Source of the DNA: Geminicoccaceae bacterium | Lineage (GTDB): Bacteria > Pseudomonadota > Alphaproteobacteria > Geminicoccales > Geminicoccaceae | Assembly: GCA_025062095.1 (NCBI GenBank) | Contig: JANXAZ010000013.1 | Location: 1-64,000 of the forward strand | Length of the DNA: 64,000 nt | Reading direction: 5' to 3' | In this document: positions 7,610-16,572 of the stretch, piece by piece | Layout: every line of letters begins with the position of its first letter | How positions within the stretch are numbered: position 1 is the stretch's first letter | Made by a program: the position numbers and the translations under genes | Notes under the pieces: model-generated | The model's database searches: none | What the model saw: only the letters and a program-made list of their open reading frames with translations | What the model was told of the DNA's origin: nothing

Positions 7610-8908
7610 TTGCCGCCCGAACCCGAACCACTCCCTTTCCGTCCCTCGTTCTGGGCCCGATGGTCGTCTCGAGCGCGACGACGGGCGCGCGAGCGCTGGG
7701 AGCAGACGGTGGCGGCGCAGCGCGCGCTCTGCCACGAAGAATGTGAGCGGATCCGTCGCGACCACGGATCGGCGCTCGACAAGTGGCGGAGCGAACGAGC
7801 CGCGTGGCTCGAGCAGAAGATGGAATTCCTGGAACGTCAGACCGCTCGAAACGCCGCCATCGAAGCGCAAAAAATTCGCTACATGAACAAGGATCCCGAT
7901 GCCGTTGCAGAATATTGCGATATGGTGCTTTCGCGTTCGGACTATCCTCCGGAAATCACGAAAGACTTCCACGTTGACTATGATCCCGAGAGAGGAACAC
8001 TTGTCGTAGACTATGTACCACCCTCTGAAGACACTCTTCCGATGATACGTGAAGTCAAATATGTCCCTTCGCGCGAAGAATTCGAATCGAAGCCGTTGGG
8101 CAAACGAGAGGCGGACCGTTTTTACAATCGCGTGATCTGCAGCATTGCGTTGAGAACACTCCACGAACTGTTCGAAGCGGATCGAGCCGACGCTTTGAAA
8201 GACTGTGTTTTCAACGGCTTCGTCGACTTCGTCGACCGCAGAGACGGGCGAAAGAAAAAGACCTGTATCCTCACGGTGCGCGCGGAAAAAAGTCGTTTCG
8301 CTGCCATTGACCTCGCGAATGTCGATCCCTGCGAATGCGTGCACTCGTTGGGTGCTCTGTGTGCCCCGAATCTGCGCGACCGGATTCCCGTGAAGCCGAT
8401 GCTTCAATTGTCTCGCGACGATCAGCGCTTCGTGCCGGAGCTGGATCTGGGGGAGCGCATCGAGGCCGGGATGAACGTCGCGGCACTGGGGTGGGAGGAG
8501 TTCGAACATCTCGTGCGGATGATCCTGGAGAAGGAGGTCGCGGCGGGCGGCGGCGAGGTCAAAATCACCCGCGCGAGCCGCGATGCGGGCGTGGATGCGG
8601 TGATCTTCGATCCCGATCCGATCCGAGGCGGCAAGATCGTCGTCCAGGCCAAACGCTATACGAATACGGTCGGTGTTTCGGTGGTGCGCGATCTCTACGG
8701 AACGATTTTGAACGAAGGCGCTTCCAAGGGCATTCTCATCACGACGTCGCGGTTCGGCCCCGATGCGTACGATTTCGCGAAGAACAAGCCGATCGTCCTG
8801 ATCGACGGCAACAACCTTCTTTATTTGCTCGAAAAGCAGGGTCTGAAAGCGAAGATCGATCTCGACGAAGCGAAAAGGCTCGGCGTCGGCCTGCAGCGCT
8901 TCCGCTGA
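7610..8908 (+). CDS. Mrr-type restriction endonuclease, C-terminal part (gene interrupted at 7475)
   Basis: Reads in the same frame as the fragment at 7256-7477. The listed start is a TTG (7610); the frame is actually open from 7478, directly after the TAG, and the residues between 7478 and 7610 are conserved-looking, so the true gene is probably 7256-8908 (550 codons plus stop) with one nonsense codon. The C-terminal 130 residues form an Mrr_cat domain: LGWEEFEHLVRMIL, then the PD-(D/E)xK variant DAGVDAVIF...VVQAKRY, and TTSRFGPDAYDFA. Such enzymes are usually defence nucleases, some acting on modified DNA. No methyltransferase gene lies nearby, consistent with a modification-dependent or stand-alone enzyme. 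Whether the protein is made (restart, or amber readthrough) cannot be told. Confidence 0.78.
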   Translation: MPPEPEPLPFRPSFWARWSSRARRRARERWEQTVAAQRALCHEECERIRRDHGSALDKWRSERAAWLEQKMEFLERQTARNAAIEAQKIRYMNKDPDAVAEYCDMVLSRSDYPPEITKDFHVDYDPERGTLVVDYVPPSEDTLPMIREVKYVPSREEFESKPLGKREADRFYNRVICSIALRTLHELFEADRADALKDCVFNGFVDFVDRRDGRKKKTCILTVRAEKSRFAAIDLANVDPCECVHSLGALCAPNLRDRIPVKPMLQLSRDDQRFVPELDLGERIEAGMNVAALGWEEFEHLVRMILEKEVAAGGGEVKITRASRDAGVDAVIFDPDPIRGGKIVVQAKRYTNTVGVSVVRDLYGTILNEGASKGILITTSRFGPDAYDFAKNKPIVLIDGNNLLYLLEKQGLKAKIDLDEAKRLGVGLQRFR

Positions 8909-9013
8909 GAAAGCCGATCCTGACACCGGGACGGGCTCGAAGCGGCGACGGCCGAGCGCTCCGGCGCGCGCTTGCGACCCTCTGTTCGGCTCGCGCGCGT
9001 CGCGGTCTCGCGA

Positions 9014-10942
9014 TCAGACCCTCCGCCACGCGAGGTGGGCCAGCTGCACCGAGCCCGGACGGGAGACCGCGAGCGCCGACGCGCCGGGCGCCGGCTCCCC
9101 TTTCTTCTGCGGATCGGCGGCGGGCCGACAGCCGACGAGGTCGACCGGCTCCCCGGCGTAAGACGCGAGCCAGTTCGCCAACGCCTCCGTCGGGAGTGCG
9201 GGTGTCCAGAGATAACCCTGCGCCGCGTCGCATCCCAGACGGCGCAAGGTGCGAGCCTGCTCGAGGGTCTCGACGCCCTCGGCCACGACCGTCGCCCGCA
9301 AGTCGCGGGCGAGACCGATGATCGACTTGACGATGCCGCGCGAGACGGGAGAGCGGCTCATCTCGACCACGAATCGCCGATCGACCTTGATCACGTCGAC
9401 CTGCAACTGCCGCAGATGGGCTAGGGACGCGTATCCGGTACCGAAATCGTCGAGGGCCACGCGCACTCCCGCGGCGCGCAGGGCGCTCAGGACCGGCTGC
9501 AGGCGGTCGGTCGTTCCGTCGTCGAGAGCCTCCTCGCTGATTTCGATCTCGATCTGAGAACCCGTGGCTCGCAGACGCTCCGCGAGTTCGCCGAGCCGCG
9601 AGGCGAGCTCGTCCCAGAAGAGCTGCCGACGGGAGAGGTTCAACGCGACGCGGCCCGCCCAACCGATCCGCTCGTGCAACTCGGCGACATTCTCTCCGAC
9701 GGAGCGGATGCACCACTCGGCGAACCGGTGGACGAAAGGCGAACGCTCGATGACGGCGAGGATGCTGTCCGGGCGATGCTCCTTCAGCTCGGGATCCTCG
9801 AAGCGCAGCAGCGCCTCGAGGCCGACGACCTGGCCCGTCGCGATGTCGAGCTGAGGCTGCCAGTGAAGCCGCAGACCATGACCGTCGAGGGCGCGCACGA
9901 AAGCGGGCAGGATCGCCGGTCGCTTTTCCCTCTGAGACGAGAGCGCGACGAACACGAAGCGGGCGCGCCCCGAGCGCTTGGCCTCGTAGAGTGCGTCATC
10001 AGCCGCGCGCAGGAGCTCCTGCTCCGTGCAGCACTCGGCGCCGCAGACCGTGCCCCCGATGCTGACCCGGAAATCGATCTGGTCGCGGCCGCGCTGCAAG
10101 GGGGCGGCCATCGCCGCCAAAATCCGCTCGGCGACGGCCTCGACCTCGAACCGCGAGCGGATCCCGCTCAGCACCACGCCGAGCTCGTCCCCGCCCAGTC
10201 GGGCCACCGTGTCCACCTCGCGCAGGCAGGCGCGCAGACGACGCGCGACCTCGACGAAGACCGCGTCGCCGGCCTCGTGGCCGAAGCTGTCGTTGATCAA
10301 CTTGAAGTGGTCGACGTCGAGCCGCAACAAGCCGACCCCGTTGCCGCTTCGCCGGGCCGCGCGCAGCGCCGCCGCCAGCGCTTCCGAAAACAGCCGCCGG
10401 TTGGCGAGGCCGGTCAACGGATCGTGCAGGGCGAGCTCGTGGAGCTGCGCGGCGAGCGCGCGGTGTTCTTCACGAAGGGCGGTGACGTAGCCGTCCGCGA
10501 CGTCGCCGGCGAAAGCCAGGCTGCGGCGCAACATCCGCCGCAGGACGGCGGCCGTCTCTGTCGGCGGCAGCACCGGCTCGAGCCGCTCGGCGAGGCGGCC
10601 GACCATCTCGTCGAGCGCTCCCAGAAACGAACGGAGGTCGATGCCCCACTGAAAATGGGCCTCGCCCACGGCGCGCGCCTGCGCGGGATCCGTCGCCTCC
10701 GGCCCGAGCAGGTCGGCCAGCCAGCGGGCGTGCCCGGCCCGCATCTTCTCCAGTCGTCGTTCGCTCGCGAGAAGAGCGGCGTGTTTCGGATTCGCGGCGA
10801 GCGAATCGGCGAGCTCGGAGCTGACGGCCTCGACGATCTGCGCGAAGATCGGCGACAGCGCTTCCTCCGGCGCCTCCGGCCGAGACGGGCCGTCGTCGGC
10901 TCGATCGACGGCAAGGGGCTGGGAACAGTCCGTTCGATCCAT
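9014..10942 (-). CDS. Globin-coupled GGDEF-EAL protein (c-di-GMP turnover)
   Basis: A 642-aa cytoplasmic signalling protein. Residues about 25-155 resemble a protoglobin sensor: a short helix with KMRAGHARWLADLL, whose His would be the proximal haem ligand, followed by VGEAHFQWGIDLRSFLGAL. The GGDEF domain (about 180-340) has LGGDEL instead of GGDEF, with an RxxD inhibitory site (REVD) five residues before it. The EAL domain (about 365-600) keeps EALLRF, ALNLSRRQL, ALDDFGTG, the Lys in VIKVDR, AEGVET and AQGYLW, so it should be an active phosphodiesterase. Together this suggests an oxygen- or NO-responsive enzyme making and/or degrading c-di-GMP, like DosC-type proteins. The start MDRTDCSQ is preferred over upstream in-frame codons because the upstream peptide is spacer-like. 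It is divergent from an XRE-type regulator. Confidence 0.85.
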   Translation of the reverse strand: MDRTDCSQPLAVDRADDGPSRPEAPEEALSPIFAQIVEAVSSELADSLAANPKHAALLASERRLEKMRAGHARWLADLLGPEATDPAQARAVGEAHFQWGIDLRSFLGALDEMVGRLAERLEPVLPPTETAAVLRRMLRRSLAFAGDVADGYVTALREEHRALAAQLHELALHDPLTGLANRRLFSEALAAALRAARRSGNGVGLLRLDVDHFKLINDSFGHEAGDAVFVEVARRLRACLREVDTVARLGGDELGVVLSGIRSRFEVEAVAERILAAMAAPLQRGRDQIDFRVSIGGTVCGAECCTEQELLRAADDALYEAKRSGRARFVFVALSSQREKRPAILPAFVRALDGHGLRLHWQPQLDIATGQVVGLEALLRFEDPELKEHRPDSILAVIERSPFVHRFAEWCIRSVGENVAELHERIGWAGRVALNLSRRQLFWDELASRLGELAERLRATGSQIEIEISEEALDDGTTDRLQPVLSALRAAGVRVALDDFGTGYASLAHLRQLQVDVIKVDRRFVVEMSRSPVSRGIVKSIIGLARDLRATVVAEGVETLEQARTLRRLGCDAAQGYLWTPALPTEALANWLASYAGEPVDLVGCRPAADPQKKGEPAPGASALAVSRPGSVQLAHLAWRRV

Positions 10943-11294
10943 GGCGCGCCTCGCTGGCACCGATCGCCCCGAATGTTCCCCTATGGAGCCTAACGAATTG
11001 TAGCGTTCCCGTCTGGCGCGAAACGCGGCGGAGAACAATATACGTATTGATGCGAATACGCGGAGCATCTCGCGAGAGCGATCGCCGCGAGCCAGGTTGC
11101 GCCCCGCTCCTCGCGAGAATAGGAGCGGCCCGTCCTCGCGGATCGGCGCTTCCGACCTGAGCGCGGTGGGTCGAGAACGAGCCAAAGGCGGTCGGAAAAA
11201 CTCTCTCGGCGCTTCGCTCGCCGAGCGCGCGCGGGCACGACGACCCTTCGTGCTCGGTCGCTTCCGCCCACTTGCTCGTCGATGAGGATGCGCG
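10943..11294. other. 352-bp divergent control region
   Basis: Lies between the divergent c-di-GMP protein and the XRE-type regulator. It contains an AT-richer patch at about 10990-11060 (unusual here), including the palindrome listed separately, and so probably holds one or both promoters. No gene is recognised. Confidence 0.45.
11036..11049. promoter_or_regulatory. Short palindrome CAATA-TACG-TATTG
   Basis: Five-base perfect arms around TACG (with ATACGTAT inside), in the AT-rich patch between the divergent c-di-GMP gene and the XRE-type regulator gene. Its placement about 95 bp before the c-di-GMP start fits an operator or promoter element; the adjacent XRE regulator would be the obvious candidate ligand. 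Inference only. Confidence 0.3.
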
Positions 11295-11939
11295 ATGAAG
11301 CCGGCGCCGGAGAGCTGGGCCCGATACATCAGCAGATACCGCCGCTTCGAAGGCCTCTCTCAGAAAGCGGCCGCCCGTATCTTGGGGGTCTCGCAAGCGA
11401 CACTTTCCCGCTGGGAAGCTGGCAAACAGGTGCCGGCCCTCTCCACCCGACGGCGGCTGCAGGAACGAATCGAGGGGAGGACCGGCGGAGCCCGTCGGAC
11501 GATCGTCGCAGCGGTGGAGAGGTCACCGATCGTCGTGATCCTCTTCGACCGCCGTCGCCGGCTCCTGGCCGCATCGGCCGCGGCGCGCGACCTGGCGACG
11601 CGGACGGCTCCGGCCGAAAGCGGCCAGGGCGAGGAGGCGATCCTGTTCCTGCTCGGCCCCCGGGCCGAGGAAGTGTCGAGCGGATTCCGCGAGGACGAGC
11701 TCGGGAGGATCGACCCCGTTCTGGTCGAAACCCGCGTCGAATTGCTCTGCCGCGACGGTACGGCGATGACCCTCGACCAGCTCTGGGTCCCGACCCTGTG
11801 CGCGCAGGGCGAATATCTTTACCGAGTAGAAATGGCCCGCCTACCGGCCGAGGGCGATCGCTTCCCGGTCTCGAGGAAAAGCGCGAGCGCGAGGCTCTGG
11901 GTCCGACCTCTCGCGCGCGACGCCCTCGAGGCCCTCTGA
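11295..11939 (+). CDS. XRE-type helix-turn-helix regulator with PAS-like C-terminal region
   Basis: A 214-aa protein. Residues about 8-58 are an XRE/Cro-type HTH (YISRYRRFEGLSQKAAARIL followed by GVSQATLSRWEAGKQVP). After a basic linker, residues about 72-180 read as a PAS-like fold (SPIVVILFDRRRRLLAASAAARDL...) with no visible cofactor cysteine/histidine signature. It is presumably a DNA-binding sensor; the signal is unknown. It is transcribed away from the globin-coupled c-di-GMP gene and converges on pqqE, with only 26 bp between the two stop codons. The ATG at 11295 gives the complete HTH; the upstream frame is spacer-like. Confidence 0.72.
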   Translation: MKPAPESWARYISRYRRFEGLSQKAAARILGVSQATLSRWEAGKQVPALSTRRRLQERIEGRTGGARRTIVAAVERSPIVVILFDRRRRLLAASAAARDLATRTAPAESGQGEEAILFLLGPRAEEVSSGFREDELGRIDPVLVETRVELLCRDGTAMTLDQLWVPTLCAQGEYLYRVEMARLPAEGDRFPVSRKSASARLWVRPLARDALEAL

Positions 11940-11965
11940 CGGCCGAGCCGATCGCGAACGGGTTC

Positions 11966-13081
11966 TCACGCCGGGACGGGCTCGAGGCGGCGGTAGCGGA
12001 ACGGAGGCGGTGCGGCCGCGGCTTCGGCCTCCGCCAGGGCCGTGATCCGCGCGTGATGGGGCGAGAGCGCGCAGGCCGGATCCGTCGCCTCGGGATCGCC
12101 CAGAAGCTGCATCGCCTGGCAGCGGCAACCGCCGAAATCGATCTCCCGCCGCGGACAGGAGCGACAGGGCTCCTTCATCCAGTCGAAGCCGCGGAAGCGC
12201 TGGAAGGCCGGGCTCTCCTGCCAGATCCAGCGCAAAGGCGCGTCCTTCACGTTGGCGAACACCAAACCGGGGATCGTGTGCGCGGCGTGGCACGGCAGGG
12301 CGCGTCCGTCCGGTGCGACGACGATCACCGCTCGGCCCCAGCCCGAAGTGCACGGCTTGGGATGGGTCGCGTAATAATCGGGTACGACGAAATCGATGAG
12401 CAGCCGATCGCCGTAGCGCTCCCGCGCGCGCTTCACGATCTCCACCGAGCGGTCGAGCTGGGCCCGGGTGGGCATGAGCGCCGCGCGATTGAGCAGTGCC
12501 CAGCCGTAATATTGCACGTGCGCGACCTCGAGCCGATCGGCGTCGAGCTCGAGCGCGAGCTCGACGAACCTTTCGAGCCGATCGAGGTTGTGGCGGTGAA
12601 CGACGGCGTTGACGGTGAGGGGCAGCCCCAGCCGACGGACGGCGCGCGCGAAGGCGATCTTGCGCGCGAGCGAACCCGTGAAGCCGCCGATGCGGTCGCA
12701 GCCCTCGGGATCGACGTCCTGCACGCTGAGCTGGACGTGGTCGAGCCCGGCGCGCGCGAGCGCCTCGAGCCGCCGCTCCGACACCCCCACCCCGGCGGTG
12801 ATGAGATTGGAATAGAGCTCGAGCGCCCGGGCGCGGGCGACGATCTCCTCGAGATCGGAGCGCAGCGTCGGCTCGCCGCCCGAAAGGTGCAGCTGCAGCA
12901 CGCCGAGCTCCGCCGCCTCCTCGAGCACGCGCAGCCACTGCGCGGTCGAGAGCTCGCGCTCGCGCGCGACGAGCTCGAGCGGATTGGAGCAGTACGGACA
13001 GCCGAGCGGGCAGCGATGGGTGAGCTCGGCCAGAAGCCCGATCGGGGGCTCGCGCCAAGGAGCGGGGGCGAGGGCGCTCAT
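11966..13081 (-). CDS. pqqE: PqqE, radical SAM enzyme of PQQ biosynthesis
   Basis: A 371-aa radical SAM/SPASM protein. The CxxxCxxC motif that binds the SAM [4Fe-4S] cluster is C24-PLG-C28-PY-C31. [11 protein letters not shown] follows as the GGEP SAM-binding motif, and the C-terminal SPASM cysteines are seen in [17 protein letters not shown]. PqqE makes the carbon-carbon link between the conserved Glu and Tyr of PqqA while PqqA is held by PqqD. The start overlaps the pqqD stop (ATGA), so it is coupled to pqqD. It is the last gene of pqqABCDE. Confidence 0.96.
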   Translation of the reverse strand: MSALAPAPWREPPIGLLAELTHRCPLGCPYCSNPLELVARERELSTAQWLRVLEEAAELGVLQLHLSGGEPTLRSDLEEIVARARALELYSNLITAGVGVSERRLEALARAGLDHVQLSVQDVDPEGCDRIGGFTGSLARKIAFARAVRRLGLPLTVNAVVHRHNLDRLERFVELALELDADRLEVAHVQYYGWALLNRAALMPTRAQLDRSVEIVKRARERYGDRLLIDFVVPDYYATHPKPCTSGWGRAVIVVAPDGRALPCHAAHTIPGLVFANVKDAPLRWIWQESPAFQRFRGFDWMKEPCRSCPRREIDFGGCRCQAMQLLGDPEATDPACALSPHHARITALAEAEAAAAPPPFRYRRLEPVPA

Positions 13082-13368
13082 GCCGCCCTCCGCTCGACGC
13101 GGACGACCCGCTGCGCCACGAGATCGCTCAACAGCGCCTCGAGATCGCGGCCGATCTCCTCGGCCGGAGCGTCGAATTCGGCGGCGAGCTCGGCGACGAG
13201 CGCGCCGAAGCTGCGCGGCTCGCCGAGCCGCCCGAGGATCTCCACCGAAGTCGGGCAGGGAAAGAGCACGCGCTCGGGTGCCAAGAGCACGTGACAGTTG
13301 CGCACGGGGTCGAAGCGCACCCGCACGCCCCTGGCGAGCACGAGCCGGTCGTCGGGAGCGAAACTCAT
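13078..13368 (-). CDS. pqqD: PqqD, PqqA-binding chaperone
   Basis: A 96-aa protein with the winged-helix-like PqqD fold: it opens [30 protein letters not shown], then [17 protein letters not shown], and ends with helices ([20 protein letters not shown]). It binds the PqqA peptide and presents it to PqqE. It overlaps the pqqC stop by 4 bp upstream and pqqE by 4 bp downstream, which fixes the ATG at 13368. The length is typical for the family (about 90-100). Confidence 0.95.
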   Translation of the reverse strand: MSFAPDDRLVLARGVRVRFDPVRNCHVLLAPERVLFPCPTSVEILGRLGEPRSFGALVAELAAEFDAPAEEIGRDLEALLSDLVAQRVVRVERRAA

Positions 13369-14138
13369 GCCGCCCTCGCCTTTTCGACGTGGTCCTCGGG
13401 CACGAAGGCTCCTCTGGGGATGCCCCCGCCCAGGACGTAGGCGTGGTGCAGCGCGTCGAGCTGCGCCCAGAGCACGTCGCATTTGAAGATCAGGGCCTTG
13501 CAGACGAGGAACCGTTTTTCCGGCGTATCCGCGTGTTTTTTCACCCATTCGAGCGCGAAGCCGGCATCGCGCGGCGCCTGATCGAGCCGTTTGCGGAAAT
13601 AGGCGACCATCTCCTCGGTCACGAAGGGGTAGTTCTTCAACAGGCCGGGGATCCGCTCCTCGTGGATCGCCGGCGCGAACAGCTCGGTGAGGGAGGAAGC
13701 CACGGCCTCCAACAGGCTCTGCTCGCGCACGAAGCGCACGTAGGCCTCGACCGCGAACTTGGTCGCCGGCAGCGCCCCTTCCTCCGACATCACGTAGTCG
13801 CGGCTCAGCCCCAGCCCCTCGCAGAGCCGGAGCCAACGCTCGATCCCCCCTTCCTCCTCGCCGAAACCGTCGTGGTCGAGGATCCGCACGAGCCAATGCC
13901 GCCGCAGCTCGCGATCCGGGCAGCGGCCCATGAGGCTCGCGTCCTTCATCGGGATGCGGCTCTGGTAGACGTAACGGTTCAGCGCCCAGGCCTGCACCTG
14001 CCCCTTGGTGCAGCGCCCGGAATGGAGCAGGCGGTGAAAGGGGTGGTGGATGTGGTAGCGCTCGGCGCCGATGCGGCGCAGCGCCGCTTCGAGCTCCTCG
14101 GGTGAGCGCAGGTCGCGGTAGGCGTCGAGTTCGCTCAC
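13365..14138 (-). CDS. pqqC: PqqC, pyrroloquinoline-quinone synthase
   Basis: A 257-aa all-helical haem-oxygenase-fold oxidase that carries out the final ring closure and eight-electron oxidation giving PQQ. It shows the family landmarks [36 protein letters not shown] (split here by eye), [20 protein letters not shown] and [12 protein letters not shown]. Length fits the family (about 250). ATGA overlaps with pqqB upstream and pqqD downstream place it in one transcript. Confidence 0.96.
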   Translation of the reverse strand: MSELDAYRDLRSPEELEAALRRIGAERYHIHHPFHRLLHSGRCTKGQVQAWALNRYVYQSRIPMKDASLMGRCPDRELRRHWLVRILDHDGFGEEEGGIERWLRLCEGLGLSRDYVMSEEGALPATKFAVEAYVRFVREQSLLEAVASSLTELFAPAIHEERIPGLLKNYPFVTEEMVAYFRKRLDQAPRDAGFALEWVKKHADTPEKRFLVCKALIFKCDVLWAQLDALHHAYVLGGGIPRGAFVPEDHVEKARAA

Positions 14139-15076
14139 GGCGTCTCTCCCGGAAGATCGATGACGAGGCCGTCGTGGCCGACCTCGAAACCCGCGCGCTC
14201 GACCAGGGCCCGCTCGGGACTGTCGGCGAGCAGCACGGGGTTGGTGTTGTTGAGGTGCACGAGGATCTTGCGGCGCGCCGGAACGGGTCCCAGCCGCGCG
14301 AGCACGCCATCCTCGCCGGAGATCGAAACGTGACCCATGTCCCGCCCCCTACGGGCCGCGATCCCGGCGCACACGAGCTCGTCGTCGCGCCAGAGCGTGC
14401 CGTCGACGAAGACGACGTCGGCCCCGGCGCAGCGCTCGAGCACCGCTCCCTCGAGCCGACCGCAATTCGCGATCCAGACGATCCGTCGCCCGCCCGAAGC
14501 GATCTCGAGGCCGACGACGTCGCCCGGCTCGGGGCGCGGAGGCGGCCCGCCGCGCGCCGCTTTCTCGAGGAACAGGGGCGGCTTGCCGGCGACCGGGAAG
14601 GCCCGCACCTCGAGGCCGAGAGGAACCCCGTGCGCGTCTTCGAGCGCGATCCGTCGCTCGAGCGGCACGGGGCGGCGCGGTACGATCGCCCGGTCGACGA
14701 CCTCGAACACCGGGTTCGCGTCCAGAAGAGCCAGGATGCGCGGATGCGCGTAGAGCGCGAAGGGCGTCCCTTCGCGCAAGTGCAACAGCCCGCCGATGGA
14801 ATCGATTTCGCCGTTGGTCGGGATCACCGCCGCGATCGGCGAGGACCGCGGCCCCCGCTCGGGGTGCAGCTCCGCCGTCGCCTCGATCTGCTGGCGCAGA
14901 TCCGGCGAAGCTTCGACGAGAAGCCAGCGCGTGCCGTCGGCGGAGACGGCGAGCGAGGCTTGTGTGGCGGGCCGGGCGGCGGGATCGCCCGCGCGCGCCC
15001 GCACACAAGCCTCGCTTCCCGCGTTCCACTGCGGAAAACCACCGCCCGCGGCGGCGCCGAGCACGATCGCGCGCAC
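14135..15076 (-). CDS. pqqB: PqqB, metallo-beta-lactamase-fold PQQ biosynthesis protein
   Basis: A 313-aa protein starting from a GTG (VRAIVLGAAAGGGFPQWN), which carries the glycine-rich family N-terminus. The GTG is chosen because GGAGG lies five bases before it, the length then matches the family (about 300), and the in-frame extension upstream would read through pqqA and has no family resemblance. PqqB is an iron-dependent hydroxylase acting on the Glu-Tyr dipeptide freed from cross-linked PqqA. Late landmarks such as VHLNNTNPVL are present. The stop overlaps pqqC by 4 bp. Confidence 0.92.
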   Translation of the reverse strand: MRAIVLGAAAGGGFPQWNAGSEACVRARAGDPAARPATQASLAVSADGTRWLLVEASPDLRQQIEATAELHPERGPRSSPIAAVIPTNGEIDSIGGLLHLREGTPFALYAHPRILALLDANPVFEVVDRAIVPRRPVPLERRIALEDAHGVPLGLEVRAFPVAGKPPLFLEKAARGGPPPRPEPGDVVGLEIASGGRRIVWIANCGRLEGAVLERCAGADVVFVDGTLWRDDELVCAGIAARRGRDMGHVSISGEDGVLARLGPVPARRKILVHLNNTNPVLLADSPERALVERAGFEVGHDGLVIDLPGETP

Positions 15077-15105
15077 CGGAACCTCCGCGGGCGGCGCTAC
15101 CGGCC

Positions 15106-15189
15106 TCAGAGCTCGGCCGGCAGGTACATGGTGACCTCCATCCCCACGGGACGGGTGGTCACCTGCGGACGGGTCCACTTCTTGCGCAT
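15106..15189 (-). CDS. pqqA: PqqA, PQQ precursor peptide (27 aa)
   Basis: MRKKWTRPQVTTRPVGMEVT-MYLPAEL: the invariant glutamate (E18) and tyrosine (Y22), spaced three residues apart, are present in the EVTMY motif. These two side chains become PQQ. A GGAG lies seven bases upstream of the ATG. The gene is 29 bp upstream of the pqqB start, in the usual first position of the cluster. Because PqqA is the stoichiometric substrate, its own ribosome-binding site and promoter (upstream, 15190-15300) are expected to be the strongest of the operon. Confidence 0.95.
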   Translation of the reverse strand: MRKKWTRPQVTTRPVGMEVTMYLPAEL

Positions 15190-15372
15190 CGATCCACTCC
15201 TCGGTCGCAGAGTCCAGCCGCCGGAGCGTCCCGACGGCGGCTTTCCCTATGGTGACGCGCACCGACTGCGACAAGTTTTCGCATGCATGCTCCCGGGCTT
15301 ATGGAGCCCTCGCGAACGCAGGCCGGAAGCCGCGTCGCCCGCCCTCCGACAGGAGGGATCGCGATCCTCGCC

Positions 15373-16428
15373 TCACGGCCCCGAGCGGGCGATGACGAAA
15401 GGCGGCGGCGATGCGACGGGAACGAGCCTGTAGCGCCGGGCGGTGGCCGCGAGCGCGTCGAGAAAGGTGCGCAACGGCTCGATCTGGCGACGATGCGAGG
15501 GGACGAGGGCGACGAGCCGGCGCTCCATGCTCGGCACGGCGTACAGGCGGACCTTGAAGAGCATGCGTCCGCCGAGCTGGGCGGTGAGCTCGGGCACGAG
15601 CGCCACCCCGAGGCCGGCTTCGACCATGGCGAGCGCCGTCTCGTAGCTGCGCACCCGGGCGAGGGTGCGCGCTCCGGGCAGCACGCGCCGGTACCACTCG
15701 GCGATGCGATCGGCGTGCAGCGTGCCGAAGTTGAACTCGATCGTGCGCTCGAGCACGGCGCGGGTCTCCGCCGGCAGCTCGCGTTCGGGCTCGACGAGCC
15801 CGTCGAGGGACAGATGCAGGGGAACCGCCAACGCGTAGCCGTCCTCGCGCAAGGGGATGCGGGCGAAGGGCAGATGGTCGCTCGCCACCGCCGTCTCCGA
15901 GACGACCGCGACCTCGAGCGTGCGCCCGTAGAGCCCTTCGATGGCCTCCTGGGGCGCGAGCTCGTGCACGTCGAGAGACAGCTCGGGAACCTTGAGCCGC
16001 GCCTGCTCGAAGGCCGCGGGCACGAGGGTGCGCGCGACCGAAGCGAGCGCGCCCACCGAGACGCGACCGCGCAGGCCGGCCTTGTAGGCCTGAAGACCGC
16101 TTTCGAGCGCGTCCGCCTCGGCCAACAGGCGTCCCGCGCGCTCGAGGAGGAAGCGACCGGCGTCGGTGAGCTCGAGCTTGTTCGAGCGGCGGTCGACGAG
16201 CCTGTGCCCCAAGAGCCTCTCGAGCTTGGCCAGGGCCTGCGAGAGCGCGGGCTGGGTGATCCCCAGCTGCTTGGCGGCCTGGGTCAGAGAGCGCGCGTGC
16301 GCGAGGGTCCAGAAAAGCCGCAGCTGGTGCAAGGTGAGCGCGAGGGTCTGGCCCTTGGCTTCGCCTCCGACCTCGGCACCCGCCTCCCGTTCGCCTTCGC
16401 TCTCCGGCCGTTCTTCGTCTTCGCGCAT
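15373..16428 (-). CDS. LysR-family transcriptional regulator
   Basis: A 351-aa protein. An acidic N-terminal extension (about 30 residues, MREDEERPESEGERE) precedes the LysR winged helix (LTLHQLRLFWTLAHARSLTQ, then AAKQLGITQPALSQALAKLE). From about residue 120 it has the co-inducer-binding periplasmic-binding-like domain. GGGAGGA lies just before the ATG at 16428. It is divergent from the carbamoylase-type amidase at 16573 with 144 bp between them, the usual arrangement when a LysR protein controls its neighbour; the effector would then be a carbamoyl-amino acid or ureide. Regulation of the adjacent pqq cluster is also possible but less usual. Confidence 0.88.
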   Translation of the reverse strand: MREDEERPESEGEREAGAEVGGEAKGQTLALTLHQLRLFWTLAHARSLTQAAKQLGITQPALSQALAKLERLLGHRLVDRRSNKLELTDAGRFLLERAGRLLAEADALESGLQAYKAGLRGRVSVGALASVARTLVPAAFEQARLKVPELSLDVHELAPQEAIEGLYGRTLEVAVVSETAVASDHLPFARIPLREDGYALAVPLHLSLDGLVEPERELPAETRAVLERTIEFNFGTLHADRIAEWYRRVLPGARTLARVRSYETALAMVEAGLGVALVPELTAQLGGRMLFKVRLYAVPSMERRLVALVPSHRRQIEPLRTFLDALAATARRYRLVPVASPPPFVIARSGP

Positions 16429-16572
16429 CGTCCTCCCCCCTTTCTCGCGGCTCCGCTTTCGCCGCAGAGCCTGCCCCGCGCGGACCTCGGGGTCCACCCC
16501 GTTCGCGCGATCCTTGACCGGTCGCGCGAGGGGCGCGAGGACGCCCGCGGGCGAGCGTGAGGGGAGGACACC

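Noticed and set aside
15266-15285. Short palindrome TGCGA-N7-TCGCA near the pqqA promoter
   Set aside because: Five-base arms with many similar GC-rich matches in the window; not distinctive.
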